A stretch of 64,000 nucleotides of DNA from Aliivibrio sp. S4MY1 (GTDB taxonomy: Bacteria; Pseudomonadota; Gammaproteobacteria; Enterobacterales; Vibrionaceae): assembly GCF_028765545.1 (NCBI RefSeq), contig NZ_JARACP010000011.1, forward strand, positions 1 through 64,000. Direction: 5' to 3'. This document shows, in pieces, positions 1 through 9,080 of the stretch (its first letter is position 1; every line of letters starts with the position of its first letter). The notes beneath the pieces are model-generated. The model was not told the origin of the DNA. It did not search any database and saw only the letters and a list, made by a program, of their open reading frames with translations. A program made the position numbers and the translations under genes.

Positions 1-125
1 TACGCCTGTAGAAAGTTAAATGATACAGAATATACGTATAGGAGGGGACTTCATACTAATCCGGAAATTAACTGTTTATAAGTATCCCATCTCTTCCACT
101 CATTTTTGTGATGTGATTTCTACAG

Positions 126-224
126 TCAGAAATGTATCCCAACCGTAACAAACCTCAAAAACAATGCTGCCATAATACAAATGCCAATAATAATCTGATC
201 AATATTACTGGTTAAATCATTCAA
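126..224 (-). CDS. possible small hydrophobic protein (doubtful)
   Basis: I do not recognise this. From a TTG start it would encode 32 residues: a polar N-terminus (MNDLTSNIDQ), then an uninterrupted hydrophobic stretch long enough to span a membrane, ending in GIHF. It has no clear ribosome-binding site, and an in-frame stop lies four codons upstream of the TTG. It could be a small membrane protein, the fossil C-terminus of a lost membrane protein, or chance in A+T-rich DNA. Confidence 0.15.
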   Translation of the reverse strand: MNDLTSNIDQIIIGICIMAALFLRFVTVGIHF

Positions 225-792
225 TAGTTGCGTTAAAAATTATTGTAGAATAACAATTTATAAGAAATTTTGACTTACTCTTAAGTTATTTTACTGTGTG
301 ATAAATAGACAATTTAATCACTTACATTGGTATAATTAGTGAAATTTTGATTGGCAAAATAGTGTTGTCGTAACCAACTATAAACTTATGCTATAGGGCT
401 CAGGTTTGGTGAGTTTTGGTAGAAGATTAATGATACTGACATTATTAAATTTGATCGTAATGTCATCGGTATGCCAGTAATACCATTCATTACAAATATA
501 GTGTGACGTCCTTTTTATTCACTTTAGATAATTTATCGTAATATTTTTCTTAATCTAAATCCTTCTTACTGACTAAATCTGGTTAGTCTTGAATTTACTG
601 TGGTTATTTAGTGTTCTTATACCATTTTGGATAAGTAGTTGTTCAGATAATTGCGTAAGAAAAATCGATTAGAACAAGGCTTGAATTACAGTAACTGGTA
701 GAGCTAATTACAAAATTTATAACGCAGATATAATCGATTTTAACAAGCAAGAATGATCAAATACTTATGTAGATTGGTATTAGTAAGGGGCA

Positions 793-826
793 TAAAAAAA
801 TGGAGATACATAAAATGCATCTCCAC
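793..826 (-). terminator. rho-independent terminator of the antiporter gene
   Basis: Read on the minus strand, a 10-bp stem (GGAGATGCAT pairing with ATGTATCTCC, one G-T wobble) closes a TTT loop and is followed directly by a run of seven T. It lies about 30 bases after the stop codon of the antiporter. Confidence 0.85.
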
Positions 827-853
827 GAATAGATTTCGAATTTTTGGTCAAAA

Positions 854-2125
854 TTACTTTTCTAGTTTCTTTGCTTTTTCAATCATTTTTGTAATGGTAG
901 AACCTTGAATTAAAATAGAAAAGACAACAACAGAATAAGTCATAACAAGAATAATTTCTCTGACATCTATATTCTTATCTGGGATGATGATAATTCCTGA
1001 TGGGATAGCCAGAGCCATTGCCAAAGCCAACCCGCCTCGAAGACCACCCCACGTTAAGATATTTACTGATAATGGATTATAAGTTCTGAATCGTTTAAAG
1101 CCAATATATGGTAAGTAAACGCTTAAATAGCGACTTGCTAGCACCAGTGGGATAGATATTGCCATTAAGATCCAGTCTTCTTGATGGAATTGGAATAACA
1201 ACATAGACATACCAATAAGAAGAAATAGGACGCCATTTAAAAATTCATCAACTAATTCCCAGAAGTGATCTAAGTGGTCTTCACTCTCTTTTGAAAAACC
1301 AATATAACGAGTCCAGTTACCGATCATAATACCAGATACAACCATGGCTAATGGACCTGAAACATGGAGTATCTCTGCAAATGCATAGCCTGACGTAGGA
1401 ATGCCTATGGTTAATAATAATTCCATTGAATGGTCATTTGTTGAGCTGATTAGGTAATGAAAAATTAGACCTAAAACAAAGCCGTAAATAATGCCGCCAA
1501 TGGCTTCTTGTAAAAATAATGCAGTTACACTACCAACTGTTGGTGTCTCTGAGCCAAACGCGATAGTAAATAATGTGACGAAAATAACCAAACCAAAACC
1601 ATCATTGAATAATGATTCTCCTTCGATTTGAGTAGAAATTCGTTGTGGTGCGTTCAGTTTTTTTACAATAGCAAGAACAGCAATAGGGTCGGTTGGTGAG
1701 ATAAGCGAACCAAATAGTAAGCAGTAGATTAAATCAAGGTTAATGCCGATTAGATTACATATTCCCCATAAAGCAAAACCAATAAAAAAGGTCGAGAATA
1801 AGGTTGAACCAAGGGCAAGTACGGTTATTTCCCATTTTTGATCTTTAAGGTTTTGAAGTTTTATTCCTAACCCACCAGCAAACAATAAGAAACCTAATAT
1901 TCCCTTCAGTAGAAAATCTTCAAAATTTATCTCTGTTAAGGTTTCTGTAGCCACTTCTCTAAGGTTAAACCAATCATTTTGGCCTGCGATAATGATCCCA
2001 AGCGATAGCATCATTGAACCTGCGGTGATGGCGATTGTTGTTTGCATCTTTCCTATTTTGCTATTAAAAAAAGCAATTAGCATAGCAGCCGCTGCTAAAA
2101 AGCAGAGTGTGTTATACACAGACAT
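854..2125 (-). CDS. NhaP-type Na+(K+)/H+ antiporter (CPA1 family)
   Basis: A 423-residue inner-membrane protein with about 12 hydrophobic segments, matching the sodium/hydrogen exchanger (CPA1) family, which swaps cytoplasmic Na+ or K+ for protons. Visible family motifs are SPTDPIAV (about residues 142-149), where the Asp is expected to bind the ion, and GESLFNDGFG (about 168-177), which holds the second conserved acidic site. There is no long cytoplasmic C-terminal regulatory domain. The gene stands alone, divergent from metH, with its own terminator. A perfect FNR-type palindrome lies about 63 bases upstream of its start. The family call is firm; ion preference cannot be read from sequence. 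Confidence 0.88.
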   Translation of the reverse strand: MSVYNTLCFLAAAAMLIAFFNSKIGKMQTTIAITAGSMMLSLGIIIAGQNDWFNLREVATETLTEINFEDFLLKGILGFLLFAGGLGIKLQNLKDQKWEITVLALGSTLFSTFFIGFALWGICNLIGINLDLIYCLLFGSLISPTDPIAVLAIVKKLNAPQRISTQIEGESLFNDGFGLVIFVTLFTIAFGSETPTVGSVTALFLQEAIGGIIYGFVLGLIFHYLISSTNDHSMELLLTIGIPTSGYAFAEILHVSGPLAMVVSGIMIGNWTRYIGFSKESEDHLDHFWELVDEFLNGVLFLLIGMSMLLFQFHQEDWILMAISIPLVLASRYLSVYLPYIGFKRFRTYNPLSVNILTWGGLRGGLALAMALAIPSGIIIIPDKNIDVREIILVMTYSVVVFSILIQGSTITKMIEKAKKLEK

Positions 2126-2187
2126 AGATTAACCTCTAATATGTTCTTAATGTAACAAAATGTGATTAAGGTCATTTTCCGCTCTAT

Positions 2188-2201
2188 TTGATAAAGATCA
2201 A
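2188..2201. promoter_or_regulatory. perfect FNR-type binding site
   Basis: TTGATAAAGATCAA matches the FNR consensus TTGAT-N4-ATCAA at all ten defined positions. It sits in the divergent region between the antiporter (start 63 bases to the left) and metH (start 105 bases to the right). FNR is the oxygen-sensing regulator of enterics and vibrios. The match is seen directly; actual binding, and which gene it controls, are inference. Confidence 0.6.
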
Positions 2202-2236
2202 ACTTTATTTCTAATTTGGATAAATAAATCCGTTTT

Positions 2237-2252
2237 GGACGTCTAGATTCCT
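2237..2252 (+). promoter_or_regulatory. possible MetJ operator (met box pair)
   Basis: GGACGTCT matches the met-box consensus AGACGTCT at seven of eight positions. It is followed head to tail by AGATTCCT, a 5/8 match, giving the tandem arrangement MetJ needs. It lies about 55 bases upstream of metH, where methionine repression would be expected. The second box is weak, so this is a candidate only. Confidence 0.4.
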
Positions 2253-2305
2253 ATTAGATGTGTGATAGGATTGTAACAGAAACGTATTATGGATGAGGCA
2301 GTACC

Positions 2306-5300
2306 GTGGCAGGAAGCAATAAGAAAACTGAAATAGAAAAGCATCTTCTGGAACGTATACTTTTGATCGATGGTGGCATGGGAACCATGATCCAAGAGTA
2401 TAAGTTTGAAGAACAAGATTATCGAGGAGAGCGCTTTAGTGATTGGCATTGTGATTTAAAAGGTAACAATGACCTTCTAGTGCTTTCTCGTCCTCAAATT
2501 ATTAGAGATATTCATTCTGCTTATTTAGAAGCGGGTGCAGATATCTTAGAGACTAACACCTTTAACTCAACAACGATCGCAATGGCTGACTATGATATGG
2601 AAAGTCTGAGCGAAGAAATGAATTTCGAAGCTGCAAGGTTAGCAAGAGAAGTAGCTGATGAGTGGACATTAAAAACGCCTCATAAACCGCGTTATGTCGC
2701 AGGTGTTTTAGGTCCGACGAACCGAACATGTTCTATTTCCCCAGACGTAAATGATCCAGGTTACCGAAATGTCTCTTTCGATGAATTAGTCGAAGCTTAC
2801 TCTGAATCAACTCGTGCATTAATCAATGGTGGTTCTGATTTAATTCTTATTGAAACCATCTTTGATACTTTGAATGCAAAAGCGTGTTCTTTTGCGGTTG
2901 AATCTGTTTTTGAAGAAATGGGTATCATATTACCAGTGATGATTTCAGGTACGATTACAGATGCTTCAGGTCGTACGCTTTCAGGACAAACTACAGAAGC
3001 GTTCTACAATGCTTTGCGTCATGTTAAACCAATCTCATTTGGTTTGAATTGTGCATTAGGGCCTGATGAATTACGTGAATATGTAAGTGAACTGTCTCGT
3101 ATTTCTGAGTGCAGTGTTTCAGCACACCCGAATGCAGGCTTGCCTAATGCCTTTGGTGAATATGATCTCTCTCCAGAAGAAATGGCAGAACACGTAAAAG
3201 AGTGGGCCGATAGTGGTTTTTTAAACTTGATTGGAGGCTGTTGTGGTACGACTCCAGAGCATATTCGTCAAATGGCACAAGTGGTAGAAGGGGTTAAGCC
3301 GCGTCAATTACCTACACTTCCTGTTGCTTGTCGTTTATCTGGTTTAGAACCATTAACTATTGAGAAAGACTCTCTTTTTGTGAACGTAGGTGAAAGAACC
3401 AATGTTACCGGTTCTGCTCGTTTTAAGCGTTTAATCAAAGAAGAGTTATACGATGAAGCCTTGAGTGTCGCTCGTGAGCAAGTAGAAAACGGTGCTCAAA
3501 TCATCGATATCAATATGGATGAAGGGATGCTTGATGCTGAAGCGTGTATGGTTAAATTCTTAAACCTGTGTGCTTCAGAACCTGAGATATCTAAAGTTCC
3601 TGTAATGGTCGATTCTTCTAAATGGGAAGTTATCGAAGCTGGACTTAAATGTATTCAAGGCAAGGGTATTGTTAACTCAATATCACTTAAAGAAGGTAAA
3701 GAAAAATTCTTACAACAAGCTAAGCTAATCCGTCGCTATGGTGCTGCTGTGATTGTGATGGCTTTTGATGAAGTAGGCCAAGCGGATACGCGTGAGCGAA
3801 AAATAGAAATATGTACTAACGCCTATACTATCTTAGTGGATGAAATTGGTTTCCCACCAGAAGACATTATTTTTGACCCAAACATCTTTGCTGTTGCCAC
3901 AGGGATCGATGAGCATAACAACTACGCTGTTGATTTTATTGAAGCCGTTGCTGATATAAAAAGAACGCTCCCCCATGCCATGATTTCCGGTGGCGTATCT
4001 AACGTATCATTCTCATTCCGAGGTAATAATTACGTACGTGAAGCGATTCACGCCGTGTTCTTATATCACTGTTTTAAGAACGGTATGGATATGGGTATCG
4101 TAAATGCAGGCCAATTAGAAATTTACGATAATGTACCTAAAGATTTACGTGAAGCGGTAGAAGATGTCGTACTTAACCGTCGTGATGATTCAACAGAACA
4201 CTTACTTGATATGGCAACAGAATATCTAGAACGAACGGTCGGAAAGGTTGAAGATAAATCGGCTTTAGAATGGAGAACGTGGTCGGTAGAAAAACGCCTT
4301 GAACATTCTTTAGTGAAGGGAATTACTGACTTCATTGTTGAAGATACAGAAGAAGCTCGAGTCAATGCCGCTCGCCCTATTGAAGTGATCGAAGGTCCTT
4401 TAATGGACGGCATGAACGTCGTGGGTGATTTATTTGGTGAAGGGAAAATGTTCCTTCCTCAAGTGGTTAAGTCTGCGCGAGTGATGAAACAAGCCGTAGC
4501 GCATTTAGAACCTTTTATTAATGCCACGAAAGATGTCGGTTCAACCAATGGCAAAATCTTATTAGCAACGGTGAAAGGTGACGTACACGATATCGGCAAG
4601 AATATCGTTGGGGTTGTTCTTCAATGTAATAACTATGAGATCATTGATCTTGGCGTGATGGTTTCTTGTGAGAAAATTCTAAAAGTTGCGAAAGAAGAGA
4701 ACGTCGATATTATTGGACTTTCAGGCCTTATTACACCATCACTTGATGAGATGGTTCATGTGGCTAAAGAGATGGATCGTCAAGGCTTTGATTTGCCACT
4801 TTTGATTGGTGGGGCAACGACGTCTAAAGCGCATACCGCGGTGAAGATAGAGCAAAATTACTCTCAACCTGTGGTTTATGTTAATAACGCTTCTCGTGCG
4901 GTTGGTGTTTGTACCTCGTTATTGTCTGATGAATTGAAACCAGCATTTATTGAAAAATTAGATTTTGATTACGAGCGTGTGCGTGATCAACATAGCCGTA
5001 AAACACCACGAACAAAACCCGTTTCACTAGCAAGAGCACGAGCAAACAAAGTCGATATTGATTGGGTAAACTACACGCCTCCAGTACCTGTAAAGCCGGG
5101 TGTACATATTATTGATGATATGGATGTTGCGACGTTACGCGAATATATTGATTGGACTCCTTTCTTTATGACATGGTCTTTAATGGGCAAATACCCTGCA
5201 ATTTTAGAGCATGAAGAGGTGGGTGAAGAAGCGAAGCGTTTATATAAAGACGCGAACGATCTGTTGGATCGTGTAGAAAAAGAAGGCTTACTAAAAGCGC

Positions 5301-5986
5301 GAGGAATGTGTGCTCTTTTTCCTGCCAACAGTGTTGATGATGATATTGAAGTGTATACCGATGAATCACGTACAGAGGTATTGAAAGTACTACATAATTT
5401 ACGTCAACAAACAGAAAAACCAAAAGGGTTTAACTATTGTTTATCTGATTATATCGCACCGAAAAAGAGCGGAAAGGCCGATTGGATAGGTGGCTTTGCT
5501 GTGACTGGTGGCATTGGTGAACGAGAGCTTGCAGACGACTATAAAGCCAAAGGTGATGATTATAATGCCATTATGATCCAAGCGGTTGCTGACCGTTTAG
5601 CAGAAGCATTTGCCGAGTATTTACATAAAGAAGTCCGCAAAAATATCTGGGGATATTCACCTGATGAAGATCTTTCTAATGATGATCTTATCCGTGAAAA
5701 GTATCAAGGCATTCGCCCTGCACCTGGATATCCAGCTTGTCCGGAACATACCGAAAAAGGGACATTGTGGGAGTTGATGGATGTTGAAGAAACAATAGGA
5801 ATGTCGTTGACTTCTAGCTACGCTATGTGGCCGGGAGCCTCTGTTTCTGGGATGTATTTCTCTCATCCTGATTCTCGTTATTTTGCGATAGCTCAGATCC
5901 AAAAAGATCAGGCAGAGAGTTACGCAGAAAGAAAAGGCTGGGACATGTTAGAGACTGAAAAATGGTTAGGTCCAAATTTAAACTAA
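2306..5986 (+). CDS. metH: cobalamin-dependent methionine synthase
   Basis: A 1226-residue enzyme, the full length for the family. It moves a methyl group from 5-methyltetrahydrofolate through cobalamin to homocysteine, making methionine. All four modules are present. The N-terminal homocysteine domain has zinc ligands Cys about 249 and the Cys pair in GGCCGTT near 311-312. A pterin-binding domain follows (about 355-620). The B12-binding domain carries DVHDIG, with the cobalt-binding His near 761. The C-terminal reactivation domain has the S-adenosylmethionine-binding stretch [15 protein letters not shown]. The start is a GTG, followed by AGSNKK. Candidate FNR and MetJ sites lie upstream and a strong terminator follows. 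The gene stands alone. Confidence 0.97.
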   Translation: MAGSNKKTEIEKHLLERILLIDGGMGTMIQEYKFEEQDYRGERFSDWHCDLKGNNDLLVLSRPQIIRDIHSAYLEAGADILETNTFNSTTIAMADYDMESLSEEMNFEAARLAREVADEWTLKTPHKPRYVAGVLGPTNRTCSISPDVNDPGYRNVSFDELVEAYSESTRALINGGSDLILIETIFDTLNAKACSFAVESVFEEMGIILPVMISGTITDASGRTLSGQTTEAFYNALRHVKPISFGLNCALGPDELREYVSELSRISECSVSAHPNAGLPNAFGEYDLSPEEMAEHVKEWADSGFLNLIGGCCGTTPEHIRQMAQVVEGVKPRQLPTLPVACRLSGLEPLTIEKDSLFVNVGERTNVTGSARFKRLIKEELYDEALSVAREQVENGAQIIDINMDEGMLDAEACMVKFLNLCASEPEISKVPVMVDSSKWEVIEAGLKCIQGKGIVNSISLKEGKEKFLQQAKLIRRYGAAVIVMAFDEVGQADTRERKIEICTNAYTILVDEIGFPPEDIIFDPNIFAVATGIDEHNNYAVDFIEAVADIKRTLPHAMISGGVSNVSFSFRGNNYVREAIHAVFLYHCFKNGMDMGIVNAGQLEIYDNVPKDLREAVEDVVLNRRDDSTEHLLDMATEYLERTVGKVEDKSALEWRTWSVEKRLEHSLVKGITDFIVEDTEEARVNAARPIEVIEGPLMDGMNVVGDLFGEGKMFLPQVVKSARVMKQAVAHLEPFINATKDVGSTNGKILLATVKGDVHDIGKNIVGVVLQCNNYEIIDLGVMVSCEKILKVAKEENVDIIGLSGLITPSLDEMVHVAKEMDRQGFDLPLLIGGATTSKAHTAVKIEQNYSQPVVYVNNASRAVGVCTSLLSDELKPAFIEKLDFDYERVRDQHSRKTPRTKPVSLARARANKVDIDWVNYTPPVPVKPGVHIIDDMDVATLREYIDWTPFFMTWSLMGKYPAILEHEEVGEEAKRLYKDANDLLDRVEKEGLLKARGMCALFPANSVDDDIEVYTDESRTEVLKVLHNLRQQTEKPKGFNYCLSDYIAPKKSGKADWIGGFAVTGGIGERELADDYKAKGDDYNAIMIQAVADRLAEAFAEYLHKEVRKNIWGYSPDEDLSNDDLIREKYQGIRPAPGYPACPEHTEKGTLWELMDVEETIGMSLTSSYAMWPGASVSGMYFSHPDSRYFAIAQIQKDQAESYAERKGWDMLETEKWLGPNLN

Positions 5987-6008
5987 TTTCTTTTTAAATT
6001 AAAAATAA

Positions 6009-6043
6009 AAAATCCCATTAATAAATCTATTAATGGGATTTTT
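6009..6043. terminator. bidirectional terminator between metH and lysC
   Basis: A 13-bp perfect stem (AATCCCATTAATA with TATTAATGGGATT, loop AATC) is flanked by an A-run on the left and a T-run on the right. It can therefore stop transcription from both convergent genes, metH (+) and lysC (-). Confidence 0.9.
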
Positions 6044-6106
6044 AGTTTATACACTTGATATTAATTCAAGTGTAAATGGTCAGGTCCTTATTTAAATTAG
6101 TTCTAT

Positions 6107-7456
6107 TTATTCAAATAACTCTTTATGTAGAACTTGAACTGCACGTTTTGAGTCTGATTCATTTAATAAAAAGCATAAATTATGTTGGCTTGCACCATAA
6201 CAAATCATACGTAAATTGAAATCCTCTAAAGTACCGAATACTTGTTTAGCTGAGCCTTTAGAATGACTCATTTGATTACCAATGAGCGCAACTAAGCACA
6301 AATTGTGTTCTATTTCGATTGTGCAGAGTTCTTCAAGTTCTTGCTGTGCTTCTGGTGGCAATTCAGGTGCTTTGCCATTGGTATTTGTTTGATCAAGAGT
6401 GAGAGCAACACTGACTTCGGAAGTTGTAATTAAATCTACAGATATTTGGTATTTTGCCAAAATTTTAAACACTTCGGCAAGGAAACCGTAAGCATGAAAC
6501 ATATTTGGGCTATGTAATGTCACCATGGTTTGATTGCAGCGTAGGGTTAGCGCTCTAAATAGTGGAGAGCTATTTACCTGTTGTTTAATCCATGTGCCGC
6601 CTTTTTCTGGTTCTTTTGATGAACCAACAAATACCGGAATTTGATGGCGAAGTGCTGGCAATAGGGTTGATGGGTGCAATATTTTAGCCCCATAATTTGC
6701 CATTTCAGAGGCTTCGCTGAAACTGATTTCAGGGATTGGTGAGGCAGCAGAGGCAATACGTGGGTCGGTTGTATAAATACCAGGAACATCGGTCCAAATC
6801 TCTAATCCACATGCATTCACTGATTCCGCAATCAAAGCGGCACTGTAATCACTGCCTCCTCGGCCTAATGTTGTTGTATTCCCTTGGCTATCTGATCCAA
6901 TAAATCCCTGTGTTACAACGATATGTTTTTGACATAGAGGTATCAGTTTTTCTCGAGCTAAACGAGTAATTTCTTCAAGTTGAGGTTCACCTTTACCAAA
7001 TTTTGAATCGGTGCGTAGTACGGTTCGAATATCAAAGCGAACCGCAGAATTTCCACGTTCAATCAGTAGTTGAGTAAAAAGGTGGGTAGACATTAACTCA
7101 CCACACGCGACAAGGTGGTCAGTAAGTTTGTCGCTAGGTTGGAAAGTCGCAGCGTCAGCCGTTTTTTCTATATCATCAAGAATTTCAAGAATGGCTTTTT
7201 CAGGGTAAATGGGTTCGGAAAGTTGGTCTAATACTGAAAAATGTATGGACTTGAGTTCAGAGAGGATTACTTTTTTTCTTTGGTTATCTTGTGTGCCATT
7301 TGCGAGTTCAACTAAAAGATTAGTGACTCCGGAGCAAGCACTGATAACGACAAGGTGAGTATTTTTGTTCTGTTCTATGACATAAGCGCTGCGGCTCATT
7401 GCTTCAAAATTTGCAACACTTGTTCCGCCAAATTTAGCAACATTTATAGGGTTCAC
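6107..7456 (-). CDS. lysC: aspartate kinase III, lysine-sensitive type
   Basis: A 449-residue monofunctional aspartokinase, the length of E. coli LysC. It phosphorylates aspartate in the first step toward lysine, threonine and methionine. The N-terminus carries the kinase motif AKFGGTSVANF (about residues 7-17). GRGGSDYSAALIAE near 200 is the aspartate/ATP site. The C-terminal third (from about 300) is the paired ACT regulatory region, with TLHSPNMFHAYGFLAEVF. No homoserine dehydrogenase domain is fused. A lysine riboswitch precedes the gene, so lysine is likely to control both synthesis and activity. The start ATG is preceded by GGAAAGTG. Confidence 0.95.
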   Translation of the reverse strand: MNPINVAKFGGTSVANFEAMSRSAYVIEQNKNTHLVVISACSGVTNLLVELANGTQDNQRKKVILSELKSIHFSVLDQLSEPIYPEKAILEILDDIEKTADAATFQPSDKLTDHLVACGELMSTHLFTQLLIERGNSAVRFDIRTVLRTDSKFGKGEPQLEEITRLAREKLIPLCQKHIVVTQGFIGSDSQGNTTTLGRGGSDYSAALIAESVNACGLEIWTDVPGIYTTDPRIASAASPIPEISFSEASEMANYGAKILHPSTLLPALRHQIPVFVGSSKEPEKGGTWIKQQVNSSPLFRALTLRCNQTMVTLHSPNMFHAYGFLAEVFKILAKYQISVDLITTSEVSVALTLDQTNTNGKAPELPPEAQQELEELCTIEIEHNLCLVALIGNQMSHSKGSAKQVFGTLEDFNLRMICYGASQHNLCFLLNESDSKRAVQVLHKELFE

Positions 7457-7526
7457 TTTCCTGTCTCCCGACTACATCCAATGTGGAAATAAATGTGAAG
7501 AGTCATAGCAAAAAATAAATAGCTGC

Positions 7527-7689
7527 TAGAAGCTCTCCACTTAAAATTAAGTGGCAATCGTAAGGATTCAGCCTGTACGATCGATAATCTTTTCCCAATC
7601 AAGATTATCTCGGCACTGCTCTCCCTCACTTATTTGTTTGGGAGTTTGGGCTCCACAAATAAAGCTACCTAGGCAGTGCTCCTCTTCTG
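7527..7689 (-). ncRNA. lysine riboswitch (L box)
   Basis: On the minus strand between this gene's promoter region and lysC, the RNA shows the conserved L-box blocks in order. These are CAGAAGAGG at the 5' side of P1, AGTGCCGAGATAAT, the GCTGAATCC loop segment, TGCCACTT, and the closing GAGAGCTTCTAG, which pairs with CAGAAG. The same blocks flank the E. coli lysC leader. About 70 bases separate the aptamer from the lysC start, and I see no strong intrinsic terminator there. Control may act on translation or through another mechanism. Confidence 0.88.
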
Positions 7690-7906
7690 TGTATGTTTTA
7701 TATAACAAAACATGTGTTAACAATGTGCTTTTTTATGAAACAAATGTCAATCAATAGTAATGGCTTTATTTGTATTTCTCTGATTTAAAGTCAATATAAG
7801 TGTTTTATGGCTATTTTCTATAGTTAAGTCACTCTAATTACTTCGTCTAATTGAGTTTAATTATTATTGTGTCTATTCTTTAAACACCCTATATTTCAAG
7901 GAGTGA

Positions 7907-9019
7907 ATGATGCAAAGTTTTATCCCACCAAAAAGAACCCTTATGGGACCTGGACCTTCTGATATATCGCCACAAGTATTACAGGCATTAAGTCGCCCAA
8001 CGATTGGTCACTTAGATCCTCTATTCATTAAAATGATGGATGAAGTAAAAGAGCTACTTAAGTATGTATTTCAAACAGAAAATGAGTTTACCATTGCGGT
8101 TTCTGCACCAGGAAGTGCAGGAATGGAAACTTGTTTTGTTAACTTAGTGGAAAAAGGTGAAAAAGTATTAGTTTGTCGTAATGGTGTTTTTGGCGAGCGT
8201 ATGCGTCAGAATGTTGAGCGATGTGGTGGAACTGCGATTGTTATCGATGATAAATGGGGTGAGCCAGTTTCACTAAATAAAGTTGAAGAGGCTTTACTGA
8301 AACATGCAGATATTAAGATCGTCGCTTTTGTGCATGCAGAGACATCAACCGGTGTATTAAGTGATGCAGAATCCATTTCAACTCTTGCGCGTCAATATGG
8401 CTGCTTAACTATTGTTGATGCAGTAACATCGTTGGGTGGTGTACCATTATTCGTTGATAAATGGCAATTAGATGCGGTTTATTCTGGCTCTCAAAAATGT
8501 TTATCTTGTACTCCTGGTTTATCACCTGTGACGTTTTCTAAGCGAGCGGTCGATAAGATGAAATCAAGAACTAAAGCTGTGCAAAGCTGGTTCTTAGATC
8601 AAAGCTTAGTCCTGTCTTATTGGAGCGGTGAAGGAAAACGAAGTTATCACCATACAGCGCCTGTAAATAGTTTGTATGCATTGCACGAATCATTATTGAT
8701 GCTTAAAAATGAAGGATTAGAAGCCGCGTGGAGTCGACATGCATTTTATCATCAAGAATTAAAAGAAGGATTAGAATCGCTAGGTATTCAGTTTATGGTT
8801 GATGAAGCGTATCGTTTACCACAGCTTAATGCCGTTTATATTCCAGAAGGTGTTAGCGACGTAGAAGTTAGAAGTCGATTACTGAATGAGTATAATTTAG
8901 AAATTGGCGCAGGGCTGGGTGATTTAGCCGGAAAGACTTGGCGTATTGGTTTGATGGGATATGCGGCTAAAAAAGAAAATGTCGCATTATGTTTAAAAGC
9001 ATTATCTGACGTTCTTTAG
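7907..9019 (+). CDS. class V aminotransferase, alanine/serine-glyoxylate type
   Basis: A 370-residue PLP-dependent fold-type I enzyme of the alanine-glyoxylate / serine-pyruvate / PucG group. The N-terminus LMGPGPSDISPQVL is typical of the group. APGSAGMET (about residues 65-73) holds the phosphate-binding loop. VDAVTSLGG (about 172-180) contains the Asp that pairs with the PLP ring nitrogen. SGSQKCLS contains the Schiff-base Lys197. Substrate could be alanine, serine or ureidoglycine with glyoxylate; sequence alone does not decide. It starts at an ATG-ATG pair with AAGGAG about seven bases upstream and ends at a bidirectional terminator. No pathway neighbours are visible. Confidence 0.85.
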   Translation: MMQSFIPPKRTLMGPGPSDISPQVLQALSRPTIGHLDPLFIKMMDEVKELLKYVFQTENEFTIAVSAPGSAGMETCFVNLVEKGEKVLVCRNGVFGERMRQNVERCGGTAIVIDDKWGEPVSLNKVEEALLKHADIKIVAFVHAETSTGVLSDAESISTLARQYGCLTIVDAVTSLGGVPLFVDKWQLDAVYSGSQKCLSCTPGLSPVTFSKRAVDKMKSRTKAVQSWFLDQSLVLSYWSGEGKRSYHHTAPVNSLYALHESLLMLKNEGLEAAWSRHAFYHQELKEGLESLGIQFMVDEAYRLPQLNAVYIPEGVSDVEVRSRLLNEYNLEIGAGLGDLAGKTWRIGLMGYAAKKENVALCLKALSDVL

Positions 9020-9030
9020 ATTACAAATAC

Positions 9031-9059
9031 AAAAGCCGCTAAAAACGTAGCGGCTTTTT
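9031..9059. terminator. bidirectional terminator
   Basis: AAAAGCCGCTA and TAGCGGCTTTTT form an 11-bp stem with an A-run on one side and a T-run on the other. It lies between the convergent aminotransferase (+) and oligosaccharyltransferase (-) genes and serves both. Confidence 0.92.
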
Positions 9060-9080
9060 ACTGTTTCTTTATTTATGATT

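Larger units (their letters stand above)
1..853. other. long A+T-rich non-coding stretch
   Basis: No convincing protein gene is visible on either strand over about 850 bases, and there is no tRNA- or rRNA-like segment. The right end holds the terminator of the antiporter gene. A small hairpin with 6-base arms (GACTAA/TTAGTC) lies at 571-588 without a T-run. A 32-codon hydrophobic reading frame on the minus strand (126-224) is listed separately as doubtful. The remainder could be a leader or promoter region of a gene beyond the left edge, or a decayed gene. Confidence 0.6.

Noticed and set aside
4123-4413. 96-codon minus-strand frame opposite metH
   Set aside because: Ser/Arg-rich shadow of a highly conserved coding region, with no independent support.
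7551-7757. 68-codon plus-strand reading frame upstream of the aminotransferase
   Set aside because: It lies antisense to the lysine riboswitch and has no ribosome site; the RNA structure explains the conservation better.
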